A stretch of 64,000 nt of DNA, from the NCBI GenBank assembly GCA_037074615.1, contig CM073558.1, positions 9,920,001 through 9,984,000 of the forward strand. The letters run 5' to 3'. Both the position numbers and the translations under genes were made by a program. This DNA comes from Leucaena leucocephala (lineage: Eukaryota > Streptophyta > Magnoliopsida > Fabales > Fabaceae). Positions 36,261-49,015 of this stretch are shown in pieces. Positions within the stretch are counted from its first letter, which is position 1; the number at the start of each line of letters is the position of its first letter. Below the pieces are notes generated by a model. It saw nothing but the letters and a program-made list of their open reading frames with translations. It had not been told where the DNA came from and searched no databases.

Positions 36261-38040
36261 CTAATTCTTGGTGAACTTTAATCGCTTGGATCTTATATCT
36301 CACCTATTGATATTGCTTTAGCTTCAAGATACTTTGTACTAGGTCTACTAAGTCATTAGTTCCTCTGTGATAGAATTTCTCCATTTCCAAAATGTAAACT
36401 CTCAGTCTATTGATCATTATGTCTTTTCCCTTAGACCATATACTAGGTCAATCTCTAGACAAGCCTCAGTCTAGCCTCTACTACTTCTTTCATTTGGAAA
36501 ATACTAGTATTATGAAGTTTTTCTTAATGTAGATCTACTCCAGATTATTGTACGGAGGATTTATTTCTTAACACTCCTTAAATTGATCATTCGTGTCTCA
36601 TTGTATTACACTAGCAGGCTCAACTACACATTGTATCAATCCTCTAACTAAAAACTTTGGCAAGGTTAGTGCTTTCATTTTCATCATCTCTGTAGTGTCT
36701 GGTTGCTACCTCTAGGTACATCGAATGACTTTAATTCATTCCCATATACTAGTACCATTTTCTTAGGGCTTAGCAATTCTCTAGCCAATAACCTATCTAT
36801 CCTTTTAGGTTTGGCTTAGGCCTTATTATATACTTTACTTAATTTACATTAGAAATGTTAAGGGTTTTCCCGCTCCTCCAGATGCTCTCACCGTCTCTAA
36901 CAATTATAATTAGTATTAAGAGAGGACTTATACGACTATTTTATTTACTTTTTTGCTAAATAGGAGCACATACTCTAACATGCATAATGCCTGGCCAAGG
37001 TGTTGCAAGACTATATACCTGCTCATGAATGCATAGCTTTAACATCGGAGCTCAAACAATCTTTTCCTGAATATGCATAACTATAACACTCGAAACTTGC
37101 ACAACTCTATTACATGGAGCTTGCACTGATATAATATTTGGAGCTTTAACATATTTTACAAACATAATATAGTGCCTGGCATTTGATACAAGGAGTAAAA
37201 GCTTTCACTTGCTATTTCATATGTAGCATAAAATTCAAATATCTTATCCCTACAAAGGAAATATCTCTATCTGTTTACAGAGTCAGCTATAAAATCATCA
37301 TTTTGTTCATAAAATTATAGGGATATGAGTTATACCAGTTTATTCTTGCTTACATGCTTAATACCTTATTAAGCTGTCTTCCTAAACTTTGTTCTTGGCC
37401 AATCATACTTTTATTGAGTAAAGTCAACTCCGCTTGCCTTACCTCGGCTGTATTTTCTTTGTTCTTAATAGAGGACATATTCTTCTATCAAATTAACGTG
37501 AACTCCATCTTAATTGCATCCCTTTTCTACAAAGATAGGGTATCTTGCTCTATTTAGATCAATATCAATTCTGATTTAGAGGATTATTTCACAATTCTTA
37601 AGAAAAATTAAATAGCCAAAACTTTCATACATCGTATTCCTTACTCATGAGCCTCTCAACCTAACCTTAAATTGAGTAGCTATTAACATTATTAGGAATA
37701 TACTTGTCTCTTATCATACTAGTTTCCTGTAATTATCTGTCTCATTTATATCTCTTATCATCTCTTTCTATTAATTCATGAGAGATTACTAAGGTTACTT
37801 ATCTTTAACTTACTATCTCTAAGATCCTATTTATCAATTTAGGAATCTGAGATAGCTATTATGTCAAGCCATCTTACCTTAACTAGGCTTTATTCATCCA
37901 TTTAGATTAGGTTGCCACTTTACCAAACTGTTGGGTATAAGGTACAGACTTAACCCTTAACTTCCTTATCTAACTCTCAAGTATTACTCTTTCTTATACA
38001 AGGGAGTCTCTTAATCTGTGGCTACATTTCCCTTAACCAC
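36261..38040 (-). other. Presumed chromovirus gag N-terminus/leader, heavily decayed
   Basis: It lies between the recognisable gag remnant and the interrupting repeats. No domain could be read with confidence in any frame; it is assigned to the same element by position only. Confidence 0.35.
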
Positions 38041-38235
38041 TATAACATCCCAGACCTCTCCCTTGTAGATATTGTCCCTGTTTGCAGCCGTAGCCAAGAG
38101 TAGGGTTTTGTTTTCCTGGGTACAGCCATGGCTACCCAGAAAACGCGTCTATCAAGGGAAGGTATCCACACCCTTATAAGGCATGCTTCGTTCCCCTTCC
38201 CAACTGATATGGGACTTTACAATATCCACCCCCTC
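38041..38235. repeat. Short dispersed repeat with LTR-like ends
   Basis: It starts TATAACATCCCAGACCTCTC and carries CACACCCTTATAAGGCATGC, then ends near TATGGGACTTTACA. From memory this resembles a repeat widespread in eudicot genomes (promoter-like, with TATAAGG). It is GC-richer than its surroundings and sits at the left edge of the block that contains the LTR palindrome. Confidence 0.5.
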
Positions 38236-39040
38236 AAAAAAATAAGTTTCAAATCTTCCTAAATGTTTATGATATATGATAAATTTATTTCATTGTTTTT
38301 TAAAAAAAATGAGAAGATGAAGAAAAGTTTACCCTTTTTCTATAGTGTTGCTTTTACTTTATGTATATGTATATTTCAATTCAGTGTTGAGCATTTTTAA
38401 AAAGATTTATGTTTGGATCAATTTTTTTTTAGAAATATAGTTTTCTGTGTTCGCCATTTAGGTTTAAAAAAAATTATTGGACTCCACTTTTTTTTGAATT
38501 GTTTTTGTAGAATGTCCAAAAAGTTGTTCAATCAAATATTTAATTTTGTTCGATTTAAATACATTTTATTCTATAAATAGTTTCTTAAAAAATTGAATAT
38601 TTATTACTAAATTAATCTATGTACTATTTTAATTATTTATGGATTTGACTATTTTTGGAAACTTTATCAAATTTATTTTGGAAGTTATTTAATTTTTTTA
38701 AATATTTAGAATATAGTTTAAAGCAATCATTTAAATTGTTTAAATTCTCATAAAGTTGTGAGGCATATTTTGATAACTAAATATTTTAAATTGATATTTG
38801 GGTGTAACAACATCCTCTTGTATGTTGCATTGCATAAAGTGGCAATATATATTATTCACATATATCATTCCCTATTAGTTTATAAAAGCTATTCTCTTAT
38901 AGTACTTAATTATTACGGTGGGTTTCATCCTTTGGAGGGGAGAAATTATCTAAAATTAGATAAACTATTAGAAAATAAAATAAGGAAGCTTTATAGTATG
39001 CCAAATTTTGGGGACAAAATTTTTAAAAGGAGGGGAGAAT
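38236..39040 (+). pseudogene. 3' internal end of another chromovirus-like element
   Basis: Mostly non-coding. The last part reads MPNFGDKIFKRRGE in frame (about 38998-39039), like the end of plant chromovirus pol (N-F-x-D-x-I/V-F) just before the LTR. The purine tract AAAAGGAGGGGAGAA (39025-39039) precedes the LTR start TGTAACATCCC. Confidence 0.55.
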
Positions 39041-40272
39041 TGTAACATCCCAATTTTTTATCTTTATATTTAAGTAAAATTAAAAATCTTATTTGTCAAT
39101 AATTTAAAAATATTATCTAATTAAAGTATTATAGTTTATTATTTTTATTAATTTTAATAAAATATGAGATATAGATTATCCTATTTTTATTATATCTCTC
39201 AGTCCCTTCAAGTAACCACTTTCTACTTGTTGTGTGTGCTAATATGATGTTTGTGAGTGTTTTAATATATATATTAATGTTGATATTATTATATTGAGAA
39301 AGCTTATTTTATGATTTTGATTAAAAGTAGTCTTGTGGGATTTAAAATTTAATTTGGAAAGTTTGAGATTTTAAACTTGTTCTTTGAAGAAAGTTATCTT
39401 GAGAAAAATACTCTCTTCTGATATTATCAAGCTATTGAGATTTTGATTAATATGATTATTTTGAGAATTATGCATTGGGGATAGGTGAAGAGATAGTTGT
39501 ATTTCTACCACGTGGTATAGCCTCTATAGGAGCTCAATGGATGGCTTTTGTCCCACCAGTTTACCGAGGGATGTGCCCCACCTGTTTACCGAGGGGCGGC
39601 GACACCCCCACCTGTTTACCGAAAGGGAATGGATCCATGGTCTAGTCAGGTGCTATGTGGATTTTGGCTTATCCATATCACTTGATTAGTTAGTTGTTCG
39701 AGGGGTAGTTACCACTAGCCCATGGATTCGGTCGGCAGAAATAAGGCGGTTCGATTGGTTTGAGGAGAGGAAATTGGGTGGGTTATTCATTTATTTTTAT
39801 ATTGATAATATGTTATTTTGCATATATTGTGTTTTGTGAGGTCCCACTTAACGCCTCATGAGCACATGTTAGTATGCATAATGAGTAGAACTGATGGTTA
39901 CTGAGACGTTTGTCTCACCCCATGGTTATTAACATTTTTCAGGGTATATTCTCATCTTAGGACCCAGGGAAAACTACAGAGGTTTGAGTAGAGCTACATT
40001 AATTGTATAGCACTCTTCCTTGAAGGTATGTGTAGAATATTTGGATATTGCTACAATAGGTTTTATTTTGCATACTCATAAATCATATTACCTTATTTAT
40101 ATTTTAAGGGACACTTTTTTTTTATAGCTATGGCAGAGTTCATTCAAATTTTAGTTAAACTCTTTTCTACCATGGTTAACTCTTTTGTAATAAACTAAAT
40201 TCATTTATAATATTATTTTTAAATTGTATACAAAATATGTTTACATAATTAATAATAGTTATATTTTTTGAG
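39041..40272 (+). mobile_element. Chromovirus-like LTR, left arm of a large inverted repeat
   Basis: It starts TGTAACATCCCAATTTTTTA after a polypurine tract, so it is a plus-strand 3' LTR. It is the near-identical reverse of 41818-40400 except for about 220 bp present only in the other copy (41440-41660). It carries three copies of a ~30-bp motif CC(C)ACCTGTTTACCGA (39555-39625). The end is lost at about 40272, where the match stops. Confidence 0.85.
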
Positions 40273-40338
40273 ATCTTCCTAAATGTTAACCATTATAAAT
40301 GAATTTGAAGTCTGATTTGGAAAGTTATCTTGAGAAAT

Positions 40339-41818
40339 TGTAAAATCCTCAAAAAATATAACTATTATTAATTATTTAAACATATTTTGTATACAATTTA
40401 AAAATAATATTATAAATGAATTTAGTTTATTTCAAAAGAGTTAACCATGGTAGAAAAGAGTTTAACTAAAATTTGAATGAACTCTACCATAGTTATAAAA
40501 AAAAGTGTTCCTTAAAATATAAATAATGTAATATGATTTATGAGTATGCAAAATAAAATATACTGTGGCAATATACAACTATTTTACATATACCTTCAAG
40601 GAAGAGTGCTATACAATTAATATAGCTCTACTCAAATCTCTGAAGTTTTCCCTGGATCCTAAGATGAGAATATACCCTAAAAAATGTTAATAATCACAGG
40701 GTGAAACAAACGTCTCAGTAACCATCAGTTCTACTCATTATGCATACTAACATGTACTCATGAGGCGTTAAGTGGGACCTCACAAAACACAATATATGCA
40801 AAATAACATATTATCAATATAAAAATAAATGAATAACCCACCCAAGTTCCTCCCCTCAAACCAACCGAATCGCCTTATTTCTGCCAACCGAATCCATGGG
40901 CTAGTGGTAACTACCCCTTGAACAGCTAACTAATCAAGTGATATGGATAAGCCAAAATCCACATAGCACCTGACCAGACCATAGATCCATTCCCCCTCGG
41001 TAAACAGGTGGGGGTGTTGCTGCCCCTCGGTAAACAGGTGGGGCATGTCCCTCAGTAAACTGGTGGGACAAAAGCCATCCATTGAGCTCCTATAGAGGCT
41101 ATACCATGTGGTAGAAATACAACTATCTCTTCACCTATCCCCAATGCATAATTCTCAAAATAATCATATTAATCAAAATCTCAATAGTTTGATAATATCA
41201 CAAGAGAGTATTTTTCTCAAGATAACTTTCTTCAAATAACAAGTTTAAAATCTCAAACTTTCCAAATTAAACTTTAAATCCTACAAGACTACTTTTAATC
41301 AAAATCATAAAATATGCTTTCTCAGTATAATAATATCAACATTAATATATATATTAAAACACTCACAAACATTATATTAGCACACACAACAAGTACAAAG
41401 TGGTTACTTGAAAAGGGACTGAGAGAGATGACTAAAATGAGAAGAACCGACTCAATAATCAAATTTGAGAAATAACTTAGGGCCTTAATTCTATTTATAA
41501 ACCATAATAATAATATTCAAAATTCAAATTCATATCTTATCTTGATTAAAATCTTATCAGATATAGTAATTTAAAATTTAAACTATATTTTTAAAATAAA
41601 ATTGAATATCTAAATCTGAATCCAAATCCTAACAAATTCCTAACTAATAATAATCAAATCATAAAATTCTAAATAAGATAAAAATAGGATAATCTATATC
41701 TTATATTTTATTAAAAATAATAAACTATAATACTTTAATTAGATAATATTTTTAAATTATTGATAAATAATATTTTTAATTTTATTTAAATATAAAGATA
41801 AAAAATTGGGATGTTACA
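40339..41818 (-). mobile_element. Chromovirus-like LTR, right arm of the inverted repeat
   Basis: On the minus strand it starts TGTAACATCCC at 41818 and ends GGATTTTACA at 40339, 1480 bp with TG...CA ends. It faces the 39041-40272 copy tail to tail across a 66-bp spacer. The sequence right of 41818 is not from this family, so no internal domain follows on that side. Confidence 0.85.
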
Positions 41819-42514
41819 ACCATTGCTAGTCATACTTAGTTTCATTCCATTAGAATGTCTCCCATCACCTGTGAGACTTCTGTGTCTCTATCCTGAAGGA
41901 CTTCAGTCTCCTTGGCCTCACTATAATCTATAACTAAGCCAACTGCTTCCTTTTAGCTAATGAAGAAATGGTCTAACTCACATCTCTATACCATTCATAC
42001 TTTTAAGTTTCCCCTATCCTCAAGGATTACTATCACGTGGGAAGCTATCTCTTACTTTCCTATTAAACATCTAGGGATCACTGTGTTGTTTAGTTGTAAC
42101 CAAACTATTGACTCGTCGTGAATAAAATCTTCTATATTCACTCGTCGTGACCACAACACTATTTTGTCATGACTAGACTCACTGTGTTTATTCTTTATGA
42201 CCAAAATATCATCTCGTCATGACAAATATTTTATGTGAACATCAGTCGTAACCAAAGTACCTTCTCATCACGACCATATTTTCTGTCTTCTTTAATTGCG
42301 ACCTAGGCTTATGCCTCATCACGTCTAACATACTTACCATAGAGCAATTAACTCTAGTTCATAATCTTATAGGTAACCCATCACTAACCTCAATCTTAAA
42401 TGAGCCTTAGCTAATCCACTACGTATTCTATTTCCTAATCAGAGTAAGTTTATCTTGCACTAGAACCTCTGTCTTGTGCTAAAACTTTATTCTATACCTA
42501 TGCTAGAACCTTTT
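41819..42514 (-). other. Chromovirus leader with GTCGTGAC-motif cluster
   Basis: Non-coding stretch next to the primer site. Between 42110 and 42335 it holds about ten variants of a palindromic string (GTCGTGAC, GTCATGAC, ATCACGAC and similar) spaced roughly 20-40 bp. The same phrase occurs in the Athila-like elements. Confidence 0.55.
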
Positions 42515-42526
42515 GCTCTAATACCA
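42515..42526 (-). other. Chromovirus primer binding site
   Basis: TGGTATTAGAGC on the minus strand, one mismatch from the tRNA-iMet primer site TGGTATCAGAGC, adjacent to the LTR end at 42527. It fixes the minus orientation and 5' identity of the LTR. Confidence 0.75.
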
Positions 42527-45500
42527 AAATAAAATATCCTATTTTTAACCCTTTATAGTGTGTATTCAAAAGCATATTTAACTAGCGGAAGTATTACTCT
42601 GGCCCAAAAATTAAAAATTTTAAATTTTATTATCAGGTACTATTCATTTGGTAAATTTCAGATTGGCAGTTCAACTTTAAAAATTCATAACTAATTCTAC
42701 AAAAATAATATGGAGGTGCTTCAAATTCCTACTTGAAGCTCTTTCATAGTTATTTAAGGAAAAAATATAAATATGGACATTTACCTTGTCAATCAATATA
42801 GTAAAATCATTATTTTTACTATTCATATTGTGAATTATGGAAATTCCATATTCTTTCTTGTAATTTAGAAATTTATTTCTCGTGATATACATATTCAAAT
42901 GAGGCGTATTACCTATTAATTTAAATATATCTTTATGTGTACTACATGCTAATAAAATTTTGTGAATTAATGCCTTTTTTAGATAGGTAAAACTGAAGTC
43001 ACAACAGAACTGCTATAGGACCTAAATTTTTATCATTTGACTTTCTTTCATAATCTCATAAATTATTTCAATATTTATAAATAATCAACTTGAATTCCCA
43101 TATAGTCATATACAACATGGAGTTATGCCATAATTATTTCATACATTTTTCTTTACATACAATGGCATATTATATGATATGAACACAGTTGGCAATTTAT
43201 ACAATACATGCTAGAACAGATAATTGCTAGTTTCTTCCCTTCTTTAGCTCTTCTCCATGAATACATTTTCTATCATGCTTTAACTAAATTGGTTGATTGT
43301 ACGAGGGTGAGATTCTAGGGATTTAAGTAGAAAAATTACTACACATGCAAGATGAAAGCTAATATATGATATGTAATTTCATTAAACTTTTTTTTGATTA
43401 GTGACATGACATCATACTATATGCTTTGTATAAAAATGTATGGCCATAGGAAAAATATTATTCATAACATAGTCAACATCATTTATCATGTTACAACCTC
43501 ATTCAATCATCATATACATGTCAACACATAAGCATACCACATCAAGCACATAAAGAGGTAAGTCTACTACCTTAAAACTTTATCCTTTTATCTTTGCACC
43601 ATTTGTCTCCAACCAAACATTGGTTGCTTGCTCATCTTATTTAACTCATCTCCTTTGATCTATCATAGCCCTAAACACAATTACATTGTGTATACAACTC
43701 ATTAGAGTCATTACATAAACTTTCAACATCAAGTTCCTTAAAACCCCTCACCCTTAACTTAAATCTTGAAGCTAGTGGTTTGGCTTTGTAATAATTATTT
43801 CCTTAGACCAAATCTACATAATTTTGTCCAATGAATTCAAATATAATCTCGGAATTATGAAAATCAAACTCCTCTTATTCAATCTGTCTATAAACGAATA
43901 GCACCTAATTAAATAACAAAAATTCTCATTTTGATTTCAATGCTTCCAAAACATGTTTCTCTACTTTATCCCACATAATTTTTCATTTTAAATCCATTAG
44001 AAGTATCAAAATCATGAAATTTCTACCTATGAACAATGATACATACAGTAGTAGCCAAAGAGCATAAAACCATAATTGCATGCATACTTGAATTTTTAAG
44101 CCAATACTACTTGATTCTAACTTGTTCAAGCTTACCTCTTCCTATAATATAATACAAATATAGGAGGAAGAAGTTACATTGGATCCTTACTTGTTTGGCT
44201 ACTTGATCTTTTTCTTGTCTCTTTATACATTTTAGCAGCACCTCCTACGTGATGCTACAGATTTTGGGGTTTATATAAGAAAAATCATGGGTGAATGGAT
44301 TGCTAAGATTCAATCTTGCACTATTTGAATCAAGGGTCAAGATTGCTTCTTAAACTTGACTTGCCCAAGCCAAATTGTGACATCATCAATGACATCATTT
44401 AAGGCCATGTGTGGCATCTTCCAAAGGGTAAGGGCTTGTTTGGAATATCCAGTCCAATTCGGTACCGACAATATCAAATTTCACAAAACCCAGACTATTT
44501 GTAATTCTAATTTTTTGAAATTCTATAATATATTTTTTGACCTTAAATCCAGTATTTGGATTTTTATTTTCATTGATATTGTTGGACTAGGTATTTATCT
44601 GCTTACCATCCTTTAAAAAATAACTGAAATGCCCTTAATTCATTATTTTACACTATATTAACCTTAAGGGTATAATTGTCATTTAACGCTTCTTGACACT
44701 TCTTCAGGGCATATTCTGACTCTGATCAATCATTCCTATCTCTCCCTTGACATTTTGACTATTTCCAAATTGTCTTCCATTAATCTCTTGTTCAATATTA
44801 CAACATAGGGGTATTTTTGTAATTGTATACTTTTTACAGTTTCTCAGGACACTAGCCCACATAACTGTTCATATATTTTACTAGGTCTATGGGGCACCAA
44901 CTCGAGCCTTTAATTAGATCCAATGGCTCTATGGCACAATTCCCAAGAAACCCCCCTCAAAAGTATTTATCGGGTGTATTCTTTCACTGTAAATTCTATT
45001 ATAAATTCTATAAAACCCCTTTTTGAGTTTTGCCAGTTTTATAAATTCTTATATTAATTATAAGAATTTTTTGATAAATTTCATATGATTAGGAAATTCA
45101 GAAGGTCCTATAATAATTTCCAGACTTTCAAAATTAATATCAATTATTTGTGGCCTCAAATCAAAATTCTGAAAAATATATCTAACCCATTTTCTATTCT
45201 CTATTTACTTATAAAATTTGAGACCAGACCATTTTCGGGCAGTTTTGGGGCTTTGCTGGCTCATCTTTCTATAATTACCATTTTACCCTTAAACTTTTAA
45301 AAATTACACTTTAGGTCATCAATTTTTTATAATTACTTTTAATGGCCCAAAGCTTATGTGTACTTCTATTTTTCACCATATAACTTTTAGAATTTTTATT
45401 TTAGTCCCCTTTTTCAAATTGACCATTGTCCTTAAACTTTCATTAATTTTAACTTAGTCCTTAAATCCAAACTAAATTGCAATTTAGCCCGTTTTTTCTT

Positions 45501-45845
45501 TACAACTTTATAAATTCTTTTTTTCTTTGGCTTAAAACTTATCTTAATTATTAGCTTTTACTCTGCTCATTATCACAATCCTTTCCTTACCTTTTTTTTC
45601 TCTATCAATCTTCTACATATAGTGAAAAAGCAAGATGAGACACCTTATAATATTTTTTATAATTACACTTTATGGCCTATAACTTATCTCAATATTTATT
45701 TTAGGCCTTGGAACTTTTCACTATTTATAGTCTAATTCCTAAAAATCCTCTGCATGTTTATAGGACTTTTGCTTAAAGGAATATAGTAGTATATCTATTT
45801 TAAGCTACTTTCTAGGTCTCTAGGTCTGAAAATTGAGATATTACA
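42527..45845 (-). mobile_element. Chromovirus-like 5' LTR
   Basis: On the minus strand it starts TGTAATATCTC at 45845 and ends at about 42527 beside the primer site; about 3.3 kb. A TATA box (TCTTATATAA, 44280-44271) lies in the middle. It matches 14337-17507 in the same orientation and 27211-30394 inverted. Its terminal CA is degenerate, and no target duplication could be matched to the other LTR. Confidence 0.8.
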
Positions 45846-46425
45846 TCACTTAAATGAAATTTTTCCAAATATATAATAAAAAATGAGTATAATCTTTCAA
45901 AAACTTTTAAGTTATTATTTATTTAATGTATTTCATAAAAGAAACATATTTACTTCAATTTAAAAAAAGTAACCGATAACCACAAAATTATTCAATATAG
46001 GCAAAAAAAAATAAAAGGAAAATGATTATGAACCCATAAGTAAAGGAAATAATTACTCTAAAATCTAATAACTGATAATTATATAATGATAAATTTTTAT
46101 ATAAGAATTGACAATAAATTATATTTTTAATTTATTATTAAAATTTTTTAATAATTAAATCTTTTTCTTAAAATGTCATAGATATTTTTTTAAAATAGAT
46201 GAGACAACAATATCCAAGCAACTTCAAACTTCAAAGTTGTCCTGGGGCCACTTGAGGGTATATGATTGGACCAGTCCCAATAATTAAAGTGGTTGGTTCC
46301 AGCAACATTAATTGCATTTTAACCAGTCATGAAAAAGTTTGACAATGCCACTACCCGTGTTCGATTGGAGAAAAATGGAAGGAATAAATTGTTTTTAATG
46401 GATTTGTTTTATAAACAAAAAAAAT
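45846..46425. other. AT-rich intergenic sequence
   Basis: No gene, RNA or bounded repeat was recognised. Confidence 0.5.
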
Positions 46426-46616
46426 TATAAAATTTTAACAGGCTCAAGATCTTTTAACTTTATTTCCATTTTTTAAAATAAAAATTATTAAAATTTTAGC
46501 TCTCCTTACTTATATTTTGAGATAAAATTTTAACAGGCTCAAGATTTTTTAACTTTATTTCCATTTATTTTAAAATAAAATTTATTAAAATTTTATCTCT
46601 CCTTACTTATATTTTA
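46426..46616. repeat. Two-copy 95-bp tandem duplication
   Basis: AACAGGCTCAAGAT recurs at a 95-bp spacing (GGCTC at 46441 and 46536), followed both times by TTTAACTTTATTTCCATTT and CTCTCCTTACTTATATTTT. The two units are nearly identical. Confidence 0.8.
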
Positions 46617-47693
46617 AGATAAGTAAAAAATCTAGATCCTTGGAGATTGTGGACCACGACGGAAGGAAGAAGTAAAATTGAGATTGGTATCTTTTATTAT
46701 TCTTTTTAAGAAAAACCTCCATCTAAAGAGACAAAAAACTCTCCTAGCTAGTTAAAATATCAAAATATTCTAATAAAAGAATGTCTTTTGGGTATCATTT
46801 CCACAGACACATACGTACTTCATTTGTCTTTGAATCCGAAACGGACAAGATATGTTGCCCGCGATCTACGAAAGATCAAGATGACGCAAATTGAATATTG
46901 TTGTTTGGAAAATGTAACTCATCCTTCATATAAAATTTGGACAACTATGAGCCCTTGAAATTTTTTATATCATTATTATTGCACCAGAAAAAAAATATTT
47001 GCTATATCGTCTTCTTCTTGGGATGGCTACTATAAAATAAGGAATCCATTATTGAAGTTGGTCAAAGTTTTATCACATCTCGTTGCTCTTAAATATTTCT
47101 CTAAGGTGCATTTGGAGATTACTAAATGTAGATATTTTTAATAAAGATTTCAATTTTGTTTAGTTTGATTAAAATTTTAAGAGAGACTCCCTCCAAAATT
47201 GGATGATTTGAAGAATATTTTGGTATATGCTAATATATTTATAGTTATTTTTATTATTTCTAAATTGCCTTTAATTAAATATTGTTGTATATCTTGCTAA
47301 TTTAACAAAAAACAGAGAAAGAAATGGTTGATTTTTTCTTTCTTTCTTTCATTATTATTTTTTATTTACACCTCCTAGCCATAATTGAATCATCGTCCCA
47401 TCTCAAGGACAGTTGGATTTATATATGACGATTTTTTTTATCTGCAGTTTTGATCTCTTTAAAAAATTATAAAAGATTTAAAACTGGGTGTTTCATGAAT
47501 TTCAAACAGAAAAATGTCTCTTATTTTATAAAAAAAAAACTTATAGAAAATGACAATAAAAGACTATGTGAATTTAAAAATGATAAAATAAATATACAAA
47601 TATTTAAAATGATAGATTGGGTAAGAGATCAAATATGTCATGTGTATATTTAGGTAAAAACACTAAATTCTAGAGTTGTCAATGTATTAGGGA
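46617..47693. other. Intergenic sequence
   Basis: AT-rich and non-coding by eye. A 67-codon open frame at 47450-47653 is Lys/Asn-rich and is judged chance. Nothing else was recognised. Confidence 0.45.
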
Positions 47694-48150
47694 GAGTTAT
47701 GAAAATTATTAATAAAGTTGTAAATCTTATTGTAGGAGTTATAAACTCGAAAGTAATTGCAAATATGTTATTAGAGTTATAATTGTTGTAAGGAGAGTTG
47801 TCAAAACTATTACTGAAGTTAAAAATCCTATTGCAGGAGTTATAAACCTAAAAGCAATTAGTTCTAATTTTATTTTTGTAAATGTCTTATAGATAGTTGT
47901 GAAAATCATTACTGAGGTTACAAATTCTATTGCAAGAATTGTAAACTTGAAAGCAATTAGTTACAATTTTAGAGTTGTACATATTTTAATTGGAGTTGTC
48001 AAAACTATTACTGAAGTTATAAATACTATTAATAGTGTTACAAACCCAAAAGCAATTACTTTTAATTTTAGAGATGTAAATGTCTTATAGAGAGTTGTTA
48101 AAACTATTACTGAAGTTACAAATTTCATTGTAGGGGTTGTAAATGACTAA
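47694..48150 (+). repeat. 99-bp tandem repeat (about 4.5 units)
   Basis: Units begin GAGTTGT/GAGTTAT at 47694, 47795, 47894, 47993 and 48092, so the period is 101, then 99, 99 and 99. Shared blocks are AAAACTATTACTGAAGTTA, CTATTGCAGGAGTTATAAAC and AAAGCAATTA. The period is 33 codons. One frame stays open over nearly two units (47899-48090) and repeats TITEV-N-I-x-x-V-x-N-x-KAI. No start or gene context supports expression. Confidence 0.9.
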
Positions 48151-48413
48151 AGAGTAATTTCATTTTTTATCCAAAATTTACAAAGGACAGATTAGACAGA
48201 TGTCTGCCATTTTTAAAATTTAGAGACTTTTTTTGTTGTTATGAATTTCAAAAGTTATTTTATTATCTTTTTCCTATAAACTTGTGATAAAAAATATTTA
48301 AAAATAATACACAATAATCGAAAACAATAGAAATGGACAGCATAAGAGTATATTTTAAAATGGTCATGATTCTCGCTTTGAAATTTGAAGCGTTCCAAGA
48401 TATAGGGCTCGTT

Positions 48414-48925
48414 TGGATAAGATTTTAAAAACGGGCTTATGGAAAAAAAGGGCTTTTGAACAGCTTATAGAAAAGGGATTTTGGAGAAGAGATTATGAAA
48501 AAAAAGTGGTTTTGAATAAATGAGTGTTTGGATAGTTATTTATAGAAGGGGTTTTATTATTAGTAAATTACGAAAAAGGGTATGAGTATTAAATGAGGAG
48601 AGATAAGAGATAAGAGGAGAGAGGAGAGAGGGTGTAAGAAAGAAAATAGAGAAAAAGTAGGAGAGAGGAGAGAGGGTGTAAGAAAAAGTAGGAGAGATAG
48701 TGTAAGAAAAAGTAGGGGTAATATAGTAATTGGTTAGTTCAAACGTGGTTTACTGTTTCAAAAGCTACTCTGACCAGCTTATCTGAAACCTTGGTTTTAA
48801 ACCATAGTTTAGTCCAAAAGCCCGTTTGAACAAATATGACTGTTTGTTTTAAAATTTTTCCAAACCTAAGTTTTGAGCCAAACCTTGGTTTTAAACCAAG
48901 GTTTGTGAAAATCCAAACAGGCACA
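48414..48925. mobile_element. MITE with G-TTTGGAT ends
   Basis: The left end GGGCTCGTTTGGATAAG and the right end read in reverse (TGTGCCTGTTTGGATTTTC) form imperfect inverted repeats. The interior is non-coding and holds a purine-rich array (48595-48715) with GAGAGGAGAGAGGGTGTAAG repeated. Ends of this type are common in hAT-like MITEs. No clear 8-bp duplication is seen. Confidence 0.55.
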
Positions 48926-49015
48926 TAATGAAGCTTTCTTGCTCGCGCGTATCTCGCTCAATGAATAAAATAAACTTGGATAGTTTATTTTATTGTGTTT
49001 TATGAAGCTTTCTTG

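Noticed and set aside
47899..48090. A repeat-protein gene in the 99-bp array
   Set aside because: Only about two units stay open, units differ in stops, and there is no leader, splice or neighbour support; it is kept as a tandem repeat.
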